Part shown: piece by piece, positions 1 through 7,753 of the stretch
How positions within the stretch are numbered: the stretch's first letter is position 1
Layout of the letters: each line of letters opens with the position of its first letter
NCBI GenBank assembly: GCA_964390625.1
Contig: CAYMID010000024.1
Span: forward strand, 1 to 12,225
Source: 2-12-FULL-41-16 sp964390625
GTDB taxonomy: Bacteria > Patescibacteriota > Patescibacteriia > Magasanikbacterales > UBA922
Length of the DNA stretch: 12,225 nt
Direction of reading: 5' to 3'
The notes under the pieces: model-generated
What the model was told of the DNA's origin: nothing
Database searches by the model: none
What the model saw: only the letters and a program-made list of their open reading frames with translations
Translations under genes and position numbers: made by a program

Positions 1-536
1 TCTGGCTGCGCCGCGTATAACTCGAGCAGTGGTTTTTCGAATCGCGAAAATTTAAAGAAATAATTTTCCTCTTGAATCAATTCAATCTCCATCTTGGGGT
101 GAATCGGGCAACGACCATCTTCGAGTTCAGAATCTGTTTTTTCCAACTCGCAACCAACACAATATTTAACGTGATATTCTTTTTTGTAAATATCACCGCT
201 CGCCAAACAGAGATTCCAAAATTCCTGCGCCGCGGCTTTGTGGTGTGTGTCGGTGGTGCGGATGAAATTGGTGTAGGTTAAATTCAGTGCGTCTTTTAGG
301 GCACTAAAACGGGCCGCATACTCGTCGCAATACGCTTGTGCACTAATCCCCGCTTCTTCGGCCTTGCGGAAAATTTTGAGGCCATGTTCGTCCGTGCCTG
401 TATTAAAAACAACCTCGCGCCCCAACAATCGCTGGTAACGGCACAGTGCGTCAGCCTGAATAATTTCGAGCGCAAACCCAATGTGAGGGTCTGCGTTTAC
501 GTATGGGAGGGTGGTGGTTAAATAGTATTTTTCCAT
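1..536 (-). CDS. metG: Methionyl-tRNA synthetase, N-terminal part (cut by window edge)
   Basis: Class I aminoacyl-tRNA synthetase that charges tRNA-Met, including the initiator, with methionine in the cytoplasm. Only the first 178 codons are in the window; the rest lies beyond position 1. The start is an ATG at 536. Visible are the nucleotide-binding HIGH-type motif as HIGF (residues 18-21), the conserved NTGTDEHG block (45-52), and a single zinc knuckle of the CxxC...CxxH type (C126, C129, C143, H146). This arrangement resembles the Thermus-type single-zinc enzyme rather than the four-cysteine double knuckle. The KMSKS loop and anticodon-binding domain are not visible. The gene follows rsmI on the same strand after a 9-base gap, so the two are probably cotranscribed; rsmI and the methionyl-tRNA synthetase gene are also near neighbours in Bacillus. 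No Shine-Dalgarno motif precedes the start. Confidence 0.96.
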   Translation of the reverse strand, partial: MEKYYLTTTLPYVNADPHIGFALEIIQADALCRYQRLLGREVVFNTGTDEHGLKIFRKAEEAGISAQAYCDEYAARFSALKDALNLTYTNFIRTTDTHHKAAAQEFWNLCLASGDIYKKEYHVKYCVGCELEKTDSELEDGRCPIHPKMEIELIQEENYFFKFSRFEKPLLELYAAQP

Positions 537-545
537 AAATGACGA

Positions 546-1226
546 TTAATTTCTGTTTCCACTTACAATCACGACGAACTCGCCTTTGGCCGGAATTTTT
601 TTAGCTACGATTTCGGTAATTGTGCCGCGGTAAACACTTTCGAATTTTTTGGTTAACTCACGCATTACGCACATCGTACGCTCAGGTTCGAGCACGACCG
701 CCAATTCTTTTAAACATTTTTCAATGCGGTGATTTGATTCGTAAAACACGGTGGTAAAAGGACTCTGCGCGACCTCGCGCATAAATGTTTGGCGGCCTTT
801 TTTGTGTGGCGGAAAACCAAGGAACAAAAATTTGTCAGTTGGCATACCAGAAATTGAAAGCGCGGCCACCACGGCTGACGGGCCTGGTACAGCCACAATT
901 TCGACAGCCTCGCCAAGCTGGTTTACGAGTTCAGAAATCAAAACATTGCCCGGATCACTAATGCCTGGCGTACCGGCATCAGTCACGAGTGCCAAATGTT
1001 CGCCACGCCCCAAGCGTTCAATAATTGCTTGCACACGCGAGGCCCCACTGTGCTGGTGGTAACTTTCGGTCGGTGTGGTAATGCCAAAATGCGTCAAAAG
1101 TGGCCGTGTCACGCGGGTATCTTCGCATAACACAACGGTAGCCTCGGCCAACACTGCTTTGGCCCGGGTGGTCATATCCCCCAAATTTCCCAGGGGGGTC
1201 GCAACAATGGATAATTTACCAGTCAT
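546..1226 (-). CDS. rsmI: 16S rRNA 2'-O-ribose C1402 methyltransferase RsmI, lacking the C-terminal domain
   Basis: SAM-dependent methyltransferase of the tetrapyrrole-methylase fold; in this family RsmI 2'-O-methylates C1402 in the decoding centre of 16S rRNA. Signature blocks are VATPLGNLGDMT (residues 8-19), CEDTR (34-38), TDAGTPGISDPG (82-93), VPGPSA (113-118) and a later RELTKKFE block. I start at the ATG at 1226 because the VATP block normally lies within about ten residues of the N terminus; a TTG two codons upstream (1232) is possible. At 226 residues it stops just after the GEFVVIV strand, whereas the E. coli protein (286 residues) continues for some 50-60 residues in a small helical domain. 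The stop is a clean TAA, so this looks like a short family version, not a frameshift. It is first in a likely rsmI-metG unit. I found no convincing promoter of its own in 1227-1318. Confidence 0.95.
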   Translation of the reverse strand: MTGKLSIVATPLGNLGDMTTRAKAVLAEATVVLCEDTRVTRPLLTHFGITTPTESYHQHSGASRVQAIIERLGRGEHLALVTDAGTPGISDPGNVLISELVNQLGEAVEIVAVPGPSAVVAALSISGMPTDKFLFLGFPPHKKGRQTFMREVAQSPFTTVFYESNHRIEKCLKELAVVLEPERTMCVMRELTKKFESVYRGTITEIVAKKIPAKGEFVVIVSGNRN

Positions 1227-1281
1227 GCCCAAACTCTAGCAATTTTAGCCAAAAAACACAAGGGGCGCTGATTTTTTTGTT

Positions 1282-1310
1282 TCGACCCTGCCCCCCAAAT
1301 ATGATATACT
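1282..1310 (+). promoter_or_regulatory. Predicted promoter of the carboxypeptidase gene run, almost leaderless
   Basis: A -35-like TCGACC (1282-1287) is followed after 17 bases by TATACT (1305-1310). The -10 is preceded by TG at 1302-1303, giving an extended -10, TATGATATACT. The same 11 bases occur on the minus strand at 12132-12142 in front of the translin gene. Transcription would begin near 1316-1318, leaving almost no leader before the ATG at 1319. This is inference from sequence only. Confidence 0.6.
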
Positions 1311-1318
1311 TGGATTCT

Positions 1319-3643
1319 ATGTACAAACGTCACTTTGCCCTATTTTTATTATCTTTATTCATCATCAGTCCAGCATATGCGGCGGACTTTAACCCACACC
1401 AAATCATCTCTGACCAAGAACTCCAAGATTGGCAGAGTTTAGGTCGTAGTGAAATTCAGACATTTTTGCAGACAAAAAAAAGCCCGTTGGCTGATTTGGC
1501 CGTTTCCGATTTGACTGGCGTCACGCGACCAGTTAGTGAAATTATTTATGCAGCGGCCGAAACATACCAAATTAACCCTAAATACTTATTGGTTAAACTG
1601 CAAAAAGAACAAAGTTTAGTGACTGACAAAACACCGAGCCAACGCCAATTGGATTGGGCCACTGGATATGGTGTGTGCGATGCCTGTGATACAACTGACC
1701 CAAAACTCACTAAATACAAAGGTTTTGCTGCTCAGATTGATGGTGCAGCCGGAATTATGCGTTGGTATTACGAAAATACCACCTCCCAACCATGGATTAA
1801 ACGCGCTGACCAAACTTACACGATCGATGGCCAATCTGTGACACCAGCCTCAAATGCCACGGCCTTTTTGTACACGTACACACCACACCTTTCGGGAAAC
1901 CAAAATTTTTGGAAACTCTGGCAAAATTGGTTCCAAGCCACCTACCCCGATGGCACGCTGATAAAAGGCAGTGACCCAACCGTGTATGTTTTACTTGATA
2001 GCAAGAAACGACCTTTCAAAAGCATGACCGCGTTGGTCACACGCTACAACGCTAAATTAATTGTGACCGTGCCAGACAGTGAATTAGCTCGTTACGCCAC
2101 TGGCCCAGCCATTGCCTTCCCTAATTATTCAATTTTGCGTAACGAAAGCAATAATTATTACTTACTGGATAATGACCAAATTCGTCCGTTTGCGAGTGCT
2201 GACTTAATGCGCACGTTTGGTTACAACCCCGACGAAGTAATTGATGTTACCTCGACTGACCTAACTGGTTATACGTTGGGCCCAACGTTAACTACCGAAA
2301 GTTTATATCCAACTGGTCGTCTGGTGCGAGTCAAAGAAAACAAGACCTTGTATTACATTAAAGATGGTTTGTACTATGTGGTACCTGATTCCAGCATTGC
2401 TGAGATTAGATTTCCGGGCCTAAAAGCGACCGCAGCTGTGGCCAAAGATTTAAGCACACTCGAATCGGGCGGCGTACTGGGATTTGCCGACGGTACGTTG
2501 CTCGCTAACAAAAGTACCAAACAATATTTTGTGATGGAAAAAGGCAGACGCCGAGCGTTTGCCTCCGAAGCGGCCTTTAAAGCATTGGGTTACAATTCCA
2601 AAAATGTAATTTGGCTCACCCAAGAAGCCATTGACCAATACCAGCGCGGCGAAGCGATTTATTCACCACTACCTGACACAGCCTTTAGCAGTAGCACCCT
2701 CGAAAAAGCTCCTGGCGACGCTATTTTAAAACCGGCCACCACCGTTGCTCCACCAGCTAAGAAAATTACCCTTAACACAACCAAAGTCGAACCAATAATC
2801 ACTGGCGATAAACCAGTTATATTTAAAGAAACTGGCAAAATGGTCACTTCGACGGTCACGGTTACCACTGGTCCAGTCTTTAAAACCAAAATTGACTCGT
2901 ACTTAATTGCCCGCTACGAACCAGGCAGGCCAATCACAGTTTTGGCTGGAAAAAATATCGACATACCTCGGCCTTTAGCCTCAATGACCAAAGTGATGAC
3001 TGCTTGGCGTTTAACCAAGGAAAACTTTGATCAAAATGTTGTCACCGCTTACGATCCCAAAATTCATAACACCCCGTACGGATACTTATTTAAAATTGCC
3101 CCTGGCGAACAAATATACAATCACGATTTATGGTACGCTTTTTTAACCTCATCATTAAACACTGCCGGGCGCATGATGGTTAAAAGTACGACCGACGAAG
3201 CGGGTTTTATTAGTCGCATGAATATCGAGGCTCGCAATCTCGGCTTAACCAAAACTTTTTTTAGTGATGTGCATGGTTATGCACTCTACAACCAAAGCAC
3301 AGCTCGTGAATACGCGACTTTGTTTACGGCAGCGTTGCAAAATGAACAAATTATGTCTGCACTCTCGACCACAACGTACGACTATACCGAAGTGGTTGAT
3401 GTTGACGGTCAGGCTGAGCATCATAAAAAAAATAGTAACGAACTAATGTGGCGCACTGATTTGCCTTACCAAATTATTGCCAGCAAAACTGGGTACTTGT
3501 ACGAAGCCGGGTATAACGTTACTATGGTAGTAGAACGCCCTGACGGCACTCAATTCCTAGTGGTCACCATGGGAAATCCCGACTATACCAACCGCACTGT
3601 CGAAACCGACCGCTTGGTACGCTGGGCCTTAGCCACTTTCTAA
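1319..3643 (+). CDS. Secreted fusion: lysozyme-like domain, repeat modules and D-alanyl-D-alanine carboxypeptidase (S11)
   Basis: Predicted exported peptidoglycan enzyme of 774 residues. Residues 1-21 form a signal peptide (basic start, hydrophobic core, AYA cleavage site). About residues 70-170 form a lysozyme/transglycosylase-like region with an INPKYLL...KEQSLV helix, where E97 is the candidate general acid, followed by a YGVCDAC segment. From about 220 to 445 there are repeats rich in Y-x-L-D and RPFAS-like motifs (near 223, 281 and 340-445). A Thr/Pro-rich linker follows. The C-terminal part is a penicillin-binding-protein type D,D-peptidase with SMTK (S555-K558, nucleophile and general base), SLN (612-614) and KTG (723-725), so the S11 triad is complete. 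There is no C-terminal membrane anchor. I start at 1319 because it begins the signal peptide and sits just after the promoter; a TTG at 1277 would put 14 non-signal residues in front. It is first of a six-gene run. Confidence 0.88.
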   Translation: MYKRHFALFLLSLFIISPAYAADFNPHQIISDQELQDWQSLGRSEIQTFLQTKKSPLADLAVSDLTGVTRPVSEIIYAAAETYQINPKYLLVKLQKEQSLVTDKTPSQRQLDWATGYGVCDACDTTDPKLTKYKGFAAQIDGAAGIMRWYYENTTSQPWIKRADQTYTIDGQSVTPASNATAFLYTYTPHLSGNQNFWKLWQNWFQATYPDGTLIKGSDPTVYVLLDSKKRPFKSMTALVTRYNAKLIVTVPDSELARYATGPAIAFPNYSILRNESNNYYLLDNDQIRPFASADLMRTFGYNPDEVIDVTSTDLTGYTLGPTLTTESLYPTGRLVRVKENKTLYYIKDGLYYVVPDSSIAEIRFPGLKATAAVAKDLSTLESGGVLGFADGTLLANKSTKQYFVMEKGRRRAFASEAAFKALGYNSKNVIWLTQEAIDQYQRGEAIYSPLPDTAFSSSTLEKAPGDAILKPATTVAPPAKKITLNTTKVEPIITGDKPVIFKETGKMVTSTVTVTTGPVFKTKIDSYLIARYEPGRPITVLAGKNIDIPRPLASMTKVMTAWRLTKENFDQNVVTAYDPKIHNTPYGYLFKIAPGEQIYNHDLWYAFLTSSLNTAGRMMVKSTTDEAGFISRMNIEARNLGLTKTFFSDVHGYALYNQSTAREYATLFTAALQNEQIMSALSTTTYDYTEVVDVDGQAEHHKKNSNELMWRTDLPYQIIASKTGYLYEAGYNVTMVVERPDGTQFLVVTMGNPDYTNRTVETDRLVRWALATF

Positions 3644-3644
3644 T

Positions 3645-4436
3645 ATGTCCCTTGTTTTTGCCGCGATTACGCCACACCCACCATTTCTGATTCCGACCAT
3701 TGGTCAGGACGCGACTCCACGCTTGGAAAAAACTCGCACAGCTTTTCAGCGTCTCGAAGAAGAATTGTACTTGGCACGACCACAGGTAATTATTATTGTG
3801 TCACCCCACAGCAGCTACTACCACGATGCGTTTGTCGCAAATGCAGACAACGTATTTAACTCACGTTTTGAAACTTTTGGTGATTTGACCACCAAAAAAA
3901 CGTGGCGCGGCACCCCTGATTTGGCAGCAAAGCTGGCCCACCAAGGCCTTACACGCACCACGCCAGTGCGACTGGTCAGTGAATCAAATTTAGATTATGG
4001 AGCCAGTGTTCCGCTATTTTTTTTGACTACACATTTACCAGATTGTCGCATTCTCCCAGTTGGCTTTAGTCGTTCTACCCCAATGGAGCACTTGCATTTT
4101 GGTGAATTAATTAAAGAAATTGCGCACGAAAGCACTTTGCGGATTGCTTTAATTGCTTCGGGTGATTTATCACACACCCTGACTCCTGATGCTCCCGGTG
4201 GATTGCGACCAGAGGGTGCGCAGTTTGACCAGACTTTGCAAAATTTATTAGTGGCGCGCAATACGGCTGGTATTGCTAATATTCCTAACGAACTAGTAAC
4301 CAAAGCCGACGAATGTGGGTACCGCTCGATTTTAGTTGTGCTCGGTGCACTAAAAAATCAAGATTATACCTTCCGACCCTATGCGTACGAAGCACCGTTT
4401 GGCATTGGCTATTTAACAGGTGTATTTAATTTCTAG
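3645..4436 (+). CDS. Stand-alone LigB-type class III extradiol dioxygenase-like protein
   Basis: A 263-residue protein of the LigB/Memo-like superfamily. In bacteria such domains often occur with AMMECR1 and radical-SAM proteins as a system of unknown biochemistry. Visible are the N-terminal ITPHPP motif (H11), VSPHSSYYHD (H55) and ASGDLSH (D174, H177), the places where metal ligands and catalytic residues fall in this family. A conserved position that I recall as D-H-G in relatives reads D117-Y118-G119 here, so metal binding may be altered. No AMMECR1 domain or radical-SAM gene accompanies it in the window. The ATG lies one base after the TAA of the carboxypeptidase gene, which suggests coupled translation. 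The substrate cannot be named. The family is fairly sure; enzymatic activity is not. Confidence 0.8.
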   Translation: MSLVFAAITPHPPFLIPTIGQDATPRLEKTRTAFQRLEEELYLARPQVIIIVSPHSSYYHDAFVANADNVFNSRFETFGDLTTKKTWRGTPDLAAKLAHQGLTRTTPVRLVSESNLDYGASVPLFFLTTHLPDCRILPVGFSRSTPMEHLHFGELIKEIAHESTLRIALIASGDLSHTLTPDAPGGLRPEGAQFDQTLQNLLVARNTAGIANIPNELVTKADECGYRSILVVLGALKNQDYTFRPYAYEAPFGIGYLTGVFNF

Positions 4437-4437
4437 T

Positions 4438-6255
4438 GTGCGTGTTGCTAGCCTTATTCCCTTAATTCGACTCCCCCGCTCCACAGGGGAGTTTTCCTAT
4501 ACAATTCCCGATACAATAACCGTGCAGGTGGGACAGATTGTCGAGGCCCCGTTTCGTGGCCGCACATTACTAGGTCTAGTGAGTGCAGTAAATGATACGG
4601 GTCCAGTTGGAATTACTCTTAAACCACTCAAAAAAATAATCACCACCGCACCGATTGTTAGCGAACAGCACTTAGCCTTGTGGCAAATCGCGGCCAAACG
4701 GTACGGCGTGCACCCTGGCTTAATTGCGCGCATGGGTCTACCACCGCTCAAAAAAACCAAACTAGCCAAGGTCACGCTGCCACCATTATCATTGGCTGGT
4801 CCCGCACGATCCAGCCATACCAATCATCACTGGTATTCCAATCCAACCGAGTGGCAACACTTTATCACCGCTTCAGTCCAACACAAAGTTGCGTTTATCT
4901 TTCCAGAAAAATACCAACTAGAGCAGGCTCGCGCCCGTTTAAGCCCGGATTTATTGGCAAAAACCGTGGTATGGGATAGTGACCAGAGTGAAAAAGAACA
5001 ATTTGCCAATTGGTTTAAAATTCGCAATGGTGAATTTACTTTATTACTCGGTACGCGCAGTGCCATTTTTTTGCCATTACTTGGCGCAGTTCGCACAGTT
5101 GTGCTTGATTTTGCATCCAGCACCAACCATAAACACTGGGATCAGCAACCGCGATTTCACACCCACGACGTAGCCACATGGTTAGCCGAATTAGGCGAGG
5201 TGGAAATAAAATTGAGTGGCCCCAGCCCGACCTTGGCCGCCTGGCGCGATCACGCCACTACCATACCAGCATTAAACGCAACTGTGGTGCACTTTACCTC
5301 AGAACCAGGAAACACCAGTTTGTTAGCGCGACCACTGTTGGAAAATATCAAGGCTGCTGCGAGTACACAGGCAGGTGATATTATCTGCATTTTAAATCGC
5401 CGCGGTTTAGCCACCACCATTGTGTGTCGTGATTGTGGATTTGTCGCTGATTGTCCACAATGTCAAATACCGTACATGTACGAAGGCAGTAAAAAGCAAT
5501 TAGCCTGTCGGTTGTGCGGACACACCGCACCACGTTTGTCTGGTTGCCCCAAATGCCGCTCACCATTGTTGGCGTTGCGCGGTGGTGGCACCGAACGCGT
5601 AGCCGAGGAACTGCGCGTCGCCTTAGCTGGTACTGGCTACTCTATTTACATCGTTGATAAGGAAAGTGACATTATACCCGAAGCCACTGGCCCACGTTGT
5701 TTAATTGGCACTGATGCGCTCATGGCTCGACTCGATTTCGCACGCGTGATCATGGCTATGGTCCTAGACACTGACGCCAGTTTAGCGCGCGCTGAATTCA
5801 CAGCCACCATGCATGCGTGGAATCGTCTGGCAGACCTACGTTTTTGGTTACCACCGACTACTCCGCTATACGTGCAAACACGCAAATCTGATCATTCATT
5901 CTACCAATCTTTAAGCCAGCCAAGTACCTTGTACCAAACCGAACTAACCACGCGCCAAGCTTTGCACTATCCACCCTTTATCTTTTTAACTCGCTTTTTG
6001 TGTTCAGGCGCAACTGAAGCAGCAGCCATAACCGCGGCACAAATTTTAAAAAATAAATTGACAAAAGAGCCCAAAAACCGTATAGTTCAGGGCCCAATTC
6101 CGCTAGTGCCTGTGCTAGCCCGCGGAGAATATTGGGCCGCTGTCTTGGTTCGTTTTGACAATCCGCCATGGGACGCACTAGAACACGCGATTAGTCAAAC
6201 AAACGCAAATACAATTATTGATCCCAATCCGGTTTCCCTATTTAGTCTGTCCTAA
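4438..6255 (+). CDS. priA: PriA-like primosomal protein N' without helicase ATPase motifs
   Basis: PriA recognises stalled forks and starts reloading of the replicative helicase. This 605-residue version (E. coli 732) keeps the N-terminal 3'-end-binding domain (residues 1-60), LGTRSAIF (204-211), NRRG before the zinc module, all eight zinc cysteines (C330, C333, C339, C342, C357, C360, C370, C373), GGGTERV (382-388) and a C-terminal domain. It lacks the Walker A loop: the corresponding stretch around W132 has no GxGKT. The Walker B DEEH is replaced by D224-F-A-S, and the KGHDF and QVAGRAGR motifs are degraded. Actinobacterial PriA proteins also lack helicase motifs. The frame is unbroken, so this is not a recent frameshift. 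The start is GTG 4438, one base after the previous TAG and giving a normal PriA N terminus; GTG 4420 is an alternative. It lies in the classic priA-def-fmt order. Confidence 0.9.
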   Translation: MRVASLIPLIRLPRSTGEFSYTIPDTITVQVGQIVEAPFRGRTLLGLVSAVNDTGPVGITLKPLKKIITTAPIVSEQHLALWQIAAKRYGVHPGLIARMGLPPLKKTKLAKVTLPPLSLAGPARSSHTNHHWYSNPTEWQHFITASVQHKVAFIFPEKYQLEQARARLSPDLLAKTVVWDSDQSEKEQFANWFKIRNGEFTLLLGTRSAIFLPLLGAVRTVVLDFASSTNHKHWDQQPRFHTHDVATWLAELGEVEIKLSGPSPTLAAWRDHATTIPALNATVVHFTSEPGNTSLLARPLLENIKAAASTQAGDIICILNRRGLATTIVCRDCGFVADCPQCQIPYMYEGSKKQLACRLCGHTAPRLSGCPKCRSPLLALRGGGTERVAEELRVALAGTGYSIYIVDKESDIIPEATGPRCLIGTDALMARLDFARVIMAMVLDTDASLARAEFTATMHAWNRLADLRFWLPPTTPLYVQTRKSDHSFYQSLSQPSTLYQTELTTRQALHYPPFIFLTRFLCSGATEAAAITAAQILKNKLTKEPKNRIVQGPIPLVPVLARGEYWAAVLVRFDNPPWDALEHAISQTNANTIIDPNPVSLFSLS

Positions 6256-6257
6256 AT

Positions 6258-6821
6258 ATGCCACTACCAATTACTTTATTGCCAACACCATCACTCCGCT
6301 CTCCATCGGCCGAACTTTTGACCACCGATATTTCTGACCAAACATTTCAAGCTTTCTTACAAGACATGATTCCAACCATGTATTTCGAAGAAGGAATTGG
6401 TTTGGCTGCGCCACAAGTGGCACACAATGTTCGAGCCTGCGTGATTGGCAAAAAAGCCATTCCTCCTAAAGTCAAAATTCCTGGTCGTGAATATGCAAAT
6501 CGCACTGATTTAATTTTGCTTAACCCAACGTACGAAGTACTGAGTCGCAAGCAACAATCTGACACCGAAGGCTGTTTGTCTGTACCGGGATTTTACGGAA
6601 AAGTTCCACGCCATCGCGATATCTTGGTCAAAGCTCTCAATGAACATGGCGAACCAATTGAATTTGAAGCCCATGGTTTTTTTGCACGTGTAATTCAACA
6701 CGAAGTTGATCACTTAAACGGTATTTTGTTCATTGACCGCGCCAAAGATTTATTCCAAACCGAACATCGTAAATATTTAGCGCCCGAAGTTGTTGTCAAA
6801 AACGTAAACCACCTTGATTAA
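6258..6821 (+). CDS. def: Peptide deformylase
   Basis: Metal-dependent hydrolase that removes the formyl group from the N-terminal methionine of new proteins. All three family motifs are present: GIGLAAPQ (residues 46-53), EGCLSVP (104-110, metal ligand C106) and QHEVDH (147-152, metal ligands H148 and H152, catalytic E149). Length is 187 residues, slightly above the E. coli enzyme (169), mostly from an insertion around residues 65-82 after the first motif and from the C-terminal tail. The ATG lies two bases after the priA stop and the next gene, fmt, begins one base after the def stop. Def and Fmt act at opposite ends of the same formyl-methionine cycle, and their pairing is widespread in bacteria. 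No Shine-Dalgarno motif is visible. Confidence 0.97.
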   Translation: MPLPITLLPTPSLRSPSAELLTTDISDQTFQAFLQDMIPTMYFEEGIGLAAPQVAHNVRACVIGKKAIPPKVKIPGREYANRTDLILLNPTYEVLSRKQQSDTEGCLSVPGFYGKVPRHRDILVKALNEHGEPIEFEAHGFFARVIQHEVDHLNGILFIDRAKDLFQTEHRKYLAPEVVVKNVNHLD

Positions 6822-6822
6822 T

Positions 6823-7752
6823 ATGCAAACGCCTTTGTCCATTGTATTTTTTGGAACTGAATACTTGGCCGAGGCCATGTTGCAAGCACTCTTGGCTGAT
6901 TCCCGCTTTGTGATTCGCGGCGTTGTTACGCAGCCCGATCGACCGGTAGGCCGTAAACAAATACTCACAGCCTCGCCGGTTAAACAATTGGCCCTGTCTC
7001 ACCAAATCCCAATTTTCCAACCCGAAAAATTACGCGAACATAATCCAGACGTACTTGAGGTGCGTCCGGATTTTTTTGTAGTGGCTGAATTTGGCCAATT
7101 AATTCCTGAGATTTGGCGCACCTTTCCCGTAATTGACACTATTAATGTTCACCCATCTCTCCTCCCTAAATACCGCGGCGCCACCCCAATTCAAAGTGCA
7201 CTTCTGAATGGTGACACTGAAACCGGAGTGACGATTATGCAACTAGAGCCTACCATGGATACTGGACCAATTATTTCGGTTACCACTATGGCTCTTGATC
7301 CTAACGATGTGTACGAAGTGGTCGAAAAAAAATTAGCCCAATTGGCTGGCCCACTTTTGCAAGAGGCCATAATTGGTTTAGCCAACCACCAACTTACGCC
7401 AACTCCCCAAGATCATGCTCAGGCCACACTGTGTCGCAAACTAACGCGCGACAGTGGTCGTGTTGATTGGCAACGCCCAGCCACCGAAATTTACAATCAA
7501 TACCGCGCTTTGCACCGTTGGCCTGGAATTTGGACCACGTGGAATAACCTGCGCCTTAAACTACTCGAAATTAAACCAATCGCGACCGACGTACCGGCCG
7601 GCCAAGTCCGGTGCGAGCACAATACAATTATAATCGGTACTGGCCAAGGGAGTATTTTGGTAACCCAACTGCAACTAGAGGGTCGGTCTGCCTTGACTGC
7701 ACCGGCCTTTATCCAAGGCAGCACGGCGTTTGCTGGCGCGCAATTACACTAA
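6823..7752 (+). CDS. fmt: Methionyl-tRNA formyltransferase
   Basis: Transfers the formyl group from 10-formyl-tetrahydrofolate to methionyl-tRNA-fMet, making the initiator tRNA. The N-terminal catalytic domain shows the IVFFGT start, the block NVHPSLLPKYRGATP with N108 and H110, and the third catalytic residue in the MDTGPI block, D146. These match the Asn-His-Asp triad of the family. The C-terminal tRNA-binding domain begins around residue 205 (LCRKLTRDSGRVDW) and includes the RALHRWPG motif. At 309 residues it is close to E. coli Fmt (315). I use the ATG at 6823, one base after the def TAA; a TTG at 6814 would overlap def and add three residues. The presence of fmt and def implies formylated initiation despite the lack of Shine-Dalgarno motifs. 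Confidence 0.97.
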   Translation: MQTPLSIVFFGTEYLAEAMLQALLADSRFVIRGVVTQPDRPVGRKQILTASPVKQLALSHQIPIFQPEKLREHNPDVLEVRPDFFVVAEFGQLIPEIWRTFPVIDTINVHPSLLPKYRGATPIQSALLNGDTETGVTIMQLEPTMDTGPIISVTTMALDPNDVYEVVEKKLAQLAGPLLQEAIIGLANHQLTPTPQDHAQATLCRKLTRDSGRVDWQRPATEIYNQYRALHRWPGIWTTWNNLRLKLLEIKPIATDVPAGQVRCEHNTIIIGTGQGSILVTQLQLEGRSALTAPAFIQGSTAFAGAQLH

Positions 7753-7753
7753 T

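Noticed and set aside
1277..1318. TTG start at 1277 extending the carboxypeptidase fusion by 14 residues
   Set aside because: It would lie over the predicted promoter and place a non-signal stretch before an otherwise perfect signal peptide.
1227..1318. Divergent promoter for rsmI in the gap shared with the carboxypeptidase gene
   Set aside because: TAAAAT-like sequence is present on the minus strand but no -35 or extended -10 accompanies it, so I do not call a site.
4017..4024. Run of eight T bases in the LigB-type gene as a programmed slippage site
   Set aside because: The zero frame continues into conserved family sequence and no alternative product or stimulatory structure is evident.
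4420..4437. GTG start of priA at 4420 overlapping the LigB-type gene
   Set aside because: GTG 4438 gives the usual PriA N terminus and the same stop-one base-start spacing as the other junctions. It remains a possible alternative.
4827..5126. Open frames of 60-110 codons on the strand opposite priA and other genes (also 751-1062, 3995-4303, 7851-8126, 8893-9237)
   Set aside because: They lie wholly inside or across genes with strong family motifs, have biased composition, no promoter or family motif, and are explained as shadows of the real frames.
4438..6255. Loss of PriA helicase motifs caused by a frameshift or assembly error
   Set aside because: Conserved PriA blocks are in the same frame on both sides of each missing motif and the spacing is preserved.
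6814..6822. TTG start of fmt at 6814 inside def
   Set aside because: ATG 6823 fits both the family N terminus and the junction pattern.
7730..7753. TTG start of the O-antigen ligase-like gene at 7730 inside fmt
   Set aside because: GTG 7754 sits one base after the fmt stop, as at the neighbouring junctions, and the added residues are not hydrophobic or conserved.
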